64,000 nucleotides of DNA, taken from contig NZ_AUMA01000016.1 of NCBI RefSeq assembly GCF_000422565.1, positions 1-64,000 on the forward strand. Direction: 5' to 3'. The DNA comes from Desulfovibrio aminophilus DSM 12254 (GTDB lineage: Bacteria; Desulfobacterota; Desulfovibrionia; Desulfovibrionales; Desulfovibrionaceae). Of the stretch, positions 59,069 through 64,000 are shown in pieces. The translations under genes and the position numbers were made by a program. The notes under the pieces are model-generated. The model was not told the origin of the DNA. It worked only from the letters and a program-made list of their open reading frames with translations, and searched no databases. Within the stretch, counting starts at the first letter, position 1. The number at the start of each line of letters is the position of its first letter.

Positions 59069-62000
59069 ATGAAATTCAGAGTTTCCCTGCTGTTAGCGTG
59101 TGCGCTCTGCCTTGCCGCACAGTCCGCCTTCGCCGCCACCCAATATGCCGTTGGTCCCTTCATCTTGAACGTGCGTTCAGCGGGCGAGTCGTATCAGGAA
59201 GTCCCGCCGCCGTATCCGCCGACCATCGTCACCGGAGACTTCAGCGCGGCGGAGCTGGAAGCCATCATGGCGGGCGTCAATGTCTGGGTTGAACGGGTTG
59301 GCGGCAGCGCCTCCCCCGGCATCATCATCAACCTGGCGAAGGTCGCCGACCCGAGCGGCACGGCCTACAACTACACGTACTACACAGGCCGCGAAAATCC
59401 CGACCTGTACGACTACCTCGTAAACGGCCAGTACCATGCCCCGAACCCCTCCCTCGGCTATCATACCGAGGTCGTCTACGCCATCGACTACCCGGCGACG
59501 CCCACGAGGCTGGGACTCGACGGCCACCTTTGCTCCACCAGCATGGCTCACGAACTGATGCACGCCCTCGGCATGCACGGCGTGCTCTTGCGCCAGAACG
59601 ACGGCCTCCCGTGGAACCAGACGACCTGGACGTTCGACGCGTCATCGGCGTGGGACTCGCACCTGTACGACGTCAATGGCGTCAAGGGCGAGCAGGGCAG
59701 CATCGTCTTCGACCCCGCAGAACCCACCAACCGCTCCAACGGCAGTTTCGTGCTGCCGGACTTCAGCGCCGACCCCACGCACCCCATGCCCTCGCATCCG
59801 GGGCAGGTGAGCTTCTTTCCCACCTTCCATGGCCCGGCCGTGGACGCGCTCAGCAACGGCAAGGGGTTGCCCCTCGCCGGCGGCATCGGGGCAGACTACC
59901 GGATCGATGACGGCAATGTGCTGGGGCACTCGGCCCTGCTGGGGTCGCTCATGTCTTGCTCGCCCGTTGCATTCGTGCTCTTTCCCGAGTTGGAGCTGGC
60001 TGCGCTCAAGGACATGGGCTATTCCGTCGACCTGAAGCAATTCTTCGGCAAAAGCTACTACCCAAGCAATCTGGGCGGCTTTCTGACCACCGACCCCGCC
60101 ATGGCGCCCGGCAAGGTGGGAGCGTATTTGGCCGAGACCGCGGACACCGTGGTCAATACCGCCGGCTTCAACAGCGCGGCCTCCTTCGGCACGGGCCTGC
60201 ACGTCTACCGCGACAAGCTCAACGTCACCCAGGCGGCGAACATCTACGCCAGCGGGAACGCGGCGGGCGGCATCCGCATCGACGGGGTGGGCAACACCCT
60301 GACCATCCCCAACGGGATCACCGTGTCCGCAAACGGAAATTACGGTACGGGCCTGCTCGTCTCCTACGGCAAGGGCAACGTCATCAACCTCAATGGCGTC
60401 GTCGAGGCCACCGGCCCTGAGGGCGTCGGCGCGGTCTTCGACACCGGCTCATGGTACTTGTCCTATTATTACATCCCGCCAGGCGCATATGGAGTCAACG
60501 CCGACTACCGCTACTTCTTAAGCAAGATGAACTCCGACCTGAACGGGCCGCTGGTGGACTCCTTCAATATCGCAGGAAGCCTTACGGGCTCCTCCGCGGC
60601 GATACGGATAGGCTCCTATGCCTACGTCAAGGCCATCAACATCATGCGAGGAGCAGCCGTCACGGGCGACATTGTGAACGGGTGGAACCCCTGGGACATG
60701 GGTGTGTCGTCAAGCAACACAACGGCCCTGAACGTTGGCGTGAGCGATACGGCCGGAACGCCGGACAGCGCCTTCAACATGCGCTACGACGGCGACATCA
60801 CCGGCCCGGCAAGCTTCAAAATGAACGTCGCCGGCGGCACATTCTCCTACAACGGCACGTACAGCGGCCTGGCCGCCACCGTGCAGGCCGGGGCCACCCT
60901 CAAGGGCAACGCCACCTACCAGCTCTATGCCGACGGCACCCCTGCCGGGCAGGCCGCCCCGGGCGACGGCGCGTTCACCAACGCCGGAACCGTCGCGCCG
61001 GGCAACAGCATCGGCACGGTCAACATCACCGGCAACTTCACCAACACCGGCACCCTGCTCATGGAGTTCGACGCCAGAGGGCAAACGGACAAGCTGAACG
61101 TCAGCGGCGTGTTCAACCACAACACCGGCGCAGGCGCAAAGGTGACGGTGGCGCCCGAGCCCGGGTACTACTCCGGCACCATGGCCATACCCTTTCCGAG
61201 CATGTTCAGCGGAGGCGGGGGCAGCACCCTGCCCAGCATCATCGACAGCTTCGTGGCCCCAAACTCGCCCACCCTTGGCATGACGATGTCCGCCGGGCCG
61301 GTGTACACCGTGACCACCACGCGCAGCGCCAACGCATACAGCCAGTATGCCACAAGCAGCGACGCCGCCGACTTGGGCCGCGCCCTGGATGCAATTGCAG
61401 GCTCTGCCCAGAGCGACATGCAGCAGCTGTTCAGCGTGCTGGACTTTTCCTCAGCGGGCGGCGGCACCATCGCCACCGCCATGGTCGAGCTCTCTCCGGC
61501 GGCCTACAACAGCTCGGCCCAGGCCGCTCTCAACTCCAGCCGGATGCTCTCCAGCGCATTGTTGCGGGCCATGCAGCGGGCGCCGAGCTCCCTGGCGCGC
61601 GGCAAGAACGGCGGCGACAGCCCCGAGGTCTGGTCCGCCTATGCGGTGCCCTACGGCGGGTTGCAGCAGCAACGCACCCTGGGCGAGGCTCCGGGCTACA
61701 GCTCCTCAGACGCCGGCGTCTTCAGCGTCGTTGAGCGCGAATATGAAGATGGCCTCAGCGCGGGCTTTCATGTGGCGCTCACGCATCGCCAGGTGGATGT
61801 AAACACCCAGGCTGGCGGGCAAATGAATACCGACGGCATGCATTTCGGCGTGCAGGCCCAGGTGCAGCCGAACCCTTCGGAAGGCGGGTACGCGCACGGC
61901 CTGGCGCGGGTCGGCATCGAGAACAACACCTCCCGGCGCAAAGTCGACTTCAACGGCTACCAGCGTACCAGCCAGGGAGAGTGGATAGGCTTGGCCAGTG

Positions 62001-62476
62001 GGGCGGATGTGGGCGCGGGCTACAATTGGCGTGTGGGGCCGGTGTCCTTCGGGCCGGTTGCCGACCTGGATTACGCCTTCAACTGGCGCCCGGCCGTGAG
62101 GGAGACCGGCGGCGGCGGGGCCGACCTCGCCCTGGACTCCGCCGGGCAACACAGCCTGCACTCGGCCCTTGGCGGGCAGCTGCAAACGGAACTCGGCCTT
62201 GATCAGGGCCAGCTCATCCAGGCCGGGTTGCGCGCAATGTGGCTGCGTGATCTCTTGGGCGACGCCATAACCACGCGCGGCAGCTTTGCCGACGCCGACG
62301 GCCCGAAGTTCTCGTCACACGCTCCTGCGCCGGCCAGAGACAGCTTGGGACTCAGCGCGCACGCTTCCCTGCTGCTGACGGACGGCCTGAGGTGCGGCGC
62401 CTTTGTCGGGACCGAGCTGTTCCGGGCAGGTTTTTCCAGCGTCGAGGGCGGCCTGTCCTTCAACTGGAATTTCTAG
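59069..62476 (+). CDS. Autotransporter with metzincin-type zinc protease passenger
   Basis: A 1135-residue type Va autotransporter. Signal peptide is residues 1-23 ('LAAQSAFA'). The passenger carries 'HELMHALGMHG' (161-171), the HExxHxxGxxH motif of metzincins, and a later 'GSLMSCS' (Met295) that could be the Met-turn. A Gly/Asn-rich beta-helix region (about 330-700) follows. From about 850 to the end is a beta-barrel ('EVWSAYAVPYGGLQQQRTLG', last residues 'LSFNWNF' with terminal Phe). ATG at 59069 is preceded by GAGAG. It should be exported by the Sec and Bam systems and act as a cell-surface protease. Confidence 0.88.
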   Translation: MKFRVSLLLACALCLAAQSAFAATQYAVGPFILNVRSAGESYQEVPPPYPPTIVTGDFSAAELEAIMAGVNVWVERVGGSASPGIIINLAKVADPSGTAYNYTYYTGRENPDLYDYLVNGQYHAPNPSLGYHTEVVYAIDYPATPTRLGLDGHLCSTSMAHELMHALGMHGVLLRQNDGLPWNQTTWTFDASSAWDSHLYDVNGVKGEQGSIVFDPAEPTNRSNGSFVLPDFSADPTHPMPSHPGQVSFFPTFHGPAVDALSNGKGLPLAGGIGADYRIDDGNVLGHSALLGSLMSCSPVAFVLFPELELAALKDMGYSVDLKQFFGKSYYPSNLGGFLTTDPAMAPGKVGAYLAETADTVVNTAGFNSAASFGTGLHVYRDKLNVTQAANIYASGNAAGGIRIDGVGNTLTIPNGITVSANGNYGTGLLVSYGKGNVINLNGVVEATGPEGVGAVFDTGSWYLSYYYIPPGAYGVNADYRYFLSKMNSDLNGPLVDSFNIAGSLTGSSAAIRIGSYAYVKAINIMRGAAVTGDIVNGWNPWDMGVSSSNTTALNVGVSDTAGTPDSAFNMRYDGDITGPASFKMNVAGGTFSYNGTYSGLAATVQAGATLKGNATYQLYADGTPAGQAAPGDGAFTNAGTVAPGNSIGTVNITGNFTNTGTLLMEFDARGQTDKLNVSGVFNHNTGAGAKVTVAPEPGYYSGTMAIPFPSMFSGGGGSTLPSIIDSFVAPNSPTLGMTMSAGPVYTVTTTRSANAYSQYATSSDAADLGRALDAIAGSAQSDMQQLFSVLDFSSAGGGTIATAMVELSPAAYNSSAQAALNSSRMLSSALLRAMQRAPSSLARGKNGGDSPEVWSAYAVPYGGLQQQRTLGEAPGYSSSDAGVFSVVEREYEDGLSAGFHVALTHRQVDVNTQAGGQMNTDGMHFGVQAQVQPNPSEGGYAHGLARVGIENNTSRRKVDFNGYQRTSQGEWIGLASGADVGAGYNWRVGPVSFGPVADLDYAFNWRPAVRETGGGGADLALDSAGQHSLHSALGGQLQTELGLDQGQLIQAGLRAMWLRDLLGDAITTRGSFADADGPKFSSHAPAPARDSLGLSAHASLLLTDGLRCGAFVGTELFRAGFSSVEGGLSFNWNF

Positions 62477-62815
62477 GTGTTCCATTTCTCCCCTTGACCG
62501 GGGCTTGGGGGCAAAGCCCCAGAGGATTCCAGGCGGGTTCGCGGGGCGGCCTGCCGATGCGAGGCGGAAGCAAGGCCTCGAGCTTCCGTGCCGGAACGTG
62601 GACCGGCCGCCACAAGGCCTGCCGACGCGGAATGTTGCCCGCGAAAATGCGTTCTGATAGCCTGATCAAGGGAGTATATCCTACCGGCCCGGCCCCGTCC
62701 CGCGAGACGCGCCCTCGGCGCCGGAGATTCATGGCCGGGTGTGATGGCGTGCACCATGCCCGGCCATGCATGGGTCATGAGAGCACAGAGCTGAATACGC
62801 GACATGGAGGTTCTC
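62477..62815. other. 339-bp intergenic region
   Basis: No gene is seen. A hairpin TGGGG-N6-CCCCA at 62506-62521 is related to the other intergenic hairpins. GGAGG at the end is the ribosome binding site of the next gene. Confidence 0.4.
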
Positions 62816-64000
62816 ATGAAAATGCCTGAACATCCGGTGCTCCAGTACCGTTGGGCGCTACGGGATGGAAAAGAAGGGAAGGCCCTTGTGTATTACGGGC
62901 TGCGCAATCCGCCGCGCCAGCATGAGTCCGTGGTGTCCATTCCCAGCTTTCTCGCCGAGGCGCTGAACCGGCCCGACGGCTCGACCAGCCTGGACAGGCT
63001 GCCGCAGGCCGTACGCGAAAGCGAGGACTTCCTGCACTTGGTGGAGCAGCGGATCGTGGTGGACCGGCCGGAGCAGCGCAAACCGTCCACGGCCGAGCAC
63101 AAGCGGGCCTGCGTCCGGTGCGTGGCCGACGACCACCTGTTGCCCGGGCTGGAGTTCGATGAACGCGGTGTGTGCGCCTTCTGCCAGTGCTACGAGCTGG
63201 CCGAACGGGATGGCGGGTCCGCCGGACCGCGCAACCAGGTGGATGACGCCGAACTCCTGTCCATCGCCGCCGCCAACAAGGAGTCCCGGTTCGACGTCAT
63301 GGTCCTGTGCACCGGCGGCAAGGACTCCACCTATCTTTTATGGTATCTGGCCAAAAAGCTTGGGCTCCGCGTTCTCGCCGCATCCTGGAACATGCCGTAC
63401 ACCAACGAGACCTGCCGGAGAAATCTTCGCCGCGCTCTTGAACTGCTGCCACAGGTCGAGCTGGTGGAGCGGACCCTGCCCTGGAACGACATCCGCGCCG
63501 CCATGCGCGCCCAGTTCGGCAACGTGGGCGTGCCGTGCCTCTGCCCGGTGGTGGCCCATGTGTTGTTCTTCCCCCTGGCCACGGAGGAGCGGATTCCGAT
63601 AGTCATGCAGGGGGTTGAGGAAGTGCAGCTGGCGGTCATGAGCTATGTGCTGCGCAACCTGCGGCCGGGCAAGGGACAGTCCAAGCCCGCGCCGCCGTCC
63701 ATCCGCGAGCAGACCCTCCAGTTCCTGGAGATGGTGGCCGACGCTCCCGAACCGGCCGATCCCTTTTCCATGACAGCGGATTTCATCAACTACCAGCGGT
63801 CCATCCGGAGCGTCCTCGATCCGATCTATGCGCCGTTCGACCGCATGCTGCGAAGGGCCAGACTGGACGAATCCGCGTTCCTGCCGCAGCTACGACGCCT
63901 CAGGACGAATGAGCTGTACGGCACGTGGTCGGAGGTGGCGGAGCTCATGCACAAGGAGATGGACTGGAGAATGCCGCCGGGGCAGAGGGGACTGCTGCAC
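62816..64000 (+). CDS. PP-loop (N-type ATP pyrophosphatase) sugar amidotransferase-like protein, partial
   Basis: The frame is open from ATG at 62816 (GGAGG five bases upstream) to the window end, giving 395 residues without a stop. A Cys motif 'CVRCVADDHLLPGLEFDERG' is followed by 'CAFCQCYE', as in N-acetyl-sugar amidotransferases of the WbpG/PseA group. The PP-loop 'LCTGGKDSTYLLWYL' binds ATP. An N-terminal region of about 95 residues is extra relative to WbpG. It would use ammonia from a HisH-like partner to form a sugar amidine, but no partner is visible because the window ends. Confidence 0.8.
   Translation, partial: MKMPEHPVLQYRWALRDGKEGKALVYYGLRNPPRQHESVVSIPSFLAEALNRPDGSTSLDRLPQAVRESEDFLHLVEQRIVVDRPEQRKPSTAEHKRACVRCVADDHLLPGLEFDERGVCAFCQCYELAERDGGSAGPRNQVDDAELLSIAAANKESRFDVMVLCTGGKDSTYLLWYLAKKLGLRVLAASWNMPYTNETCRRNLRRALELLPQVELVERTLPWNDIRAAMRAQFGNVGVPCLCPVVAHVLFFPLATEERIPIVMQGVEEVQLAVMSYVLRNLRPGKGQSKPAPPSIREQTLQFLEMVADAPEPADPFSMTADFINYQRSIRSVLDPIYAPFDRMLRRARLDESAFLPQLRRLRTNELYGTWSEVAELMHKEMDWRMPPGQRGLLH

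Noticed and set aside
1-64000. tRNA, rRNA, CRISPR arrays, integrase or transposase genes
   Set aside because: None could be recognised in the intergenic regions or open frames. Intergenic gaps are mostly short, and no regular repeat-spacer pattern is present.

Overview
The window is a stretch of GC-rich bacterial chromosome. Its gene content points to a sulfate-reducing deltaproteobacterium of the Desulfovibrionaceae: a split Fo operon beside rex, a sigma-54 controlled TauE/SafE locus with a DUF4881-type lipoprotein, small ferredoxins, a PglF/PglE/PglD/PglC-like nucleotide-sugar set, and GC-rich intergenic hairpins. This placement is inferred from gene families; no rRNA or other marker gene is present. 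I found no tRNA, rRNA, CRISPR array or insertion sequence.

Layout. 1-4300: end of a DUF3426 protein, then a minus-strand redox/metalloid operon (arsR, CSCS permease, TPR protein, mini-thioredoxin, CcdA-like protein, membrane thioredoxin). 4350-12300: housekeeping genes (radA, rsmG, rlmH, phosphoesterase, Hsp20, orphan histidine kinase, SPOR protein, argS). 12400-19980: an MFS transporter facing a tightly coupled six-gene operon of aryl/acyl-AMP ligase, stand-alone carrier protein, GNAT protein and three-subunit molybdenum hydroxylase. This is the best candidate for an undescribed pathway. 20147-25370: a 68-residue orphan, a PhoB/PhoR-type pair, rex and the Fo genes atpE, atpB, atpI and atpZ, with candidate Rex sites.

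25529-31547: a five-gene membrane/lipoprotein operon with a textbook -24/-12 promoter. It is divergent from a membrane-bound sigma-54 activator that ends in a winged helix rather than a Fis domain. 31699-42800: Lon-like protease, LysM lipoprotein, K+ channel with a cyclic-nucleotide-binding partner, glycosyltransferase and sugar-phosphate transferase, beta-propeller-like lipoprotein, ferredoxin, RlpA-like lipoprotein, HU/IHF and HIT proteins. 42884-49568: a minus-strand operon for UDP-diacetamido-sugar synthesis together with dapF and a DMT exporter.

49717-64000 is the accessory part. It holds an AT-rich two-gene ATPase/Toprim module that looks like anti-phage defence, placed next to a MrfA-MrfB-like helicase-exonuclease fusion that keeps an internal ribosome binding site. 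Further on are a frameshifted acetyltransferase, rsgA, a stretch of possible gene debris, an autotransporter whose passenger carries a metzincin zinc motif, and the start of a PP-loop sugar amidotransferase-like gene cut by the window end.
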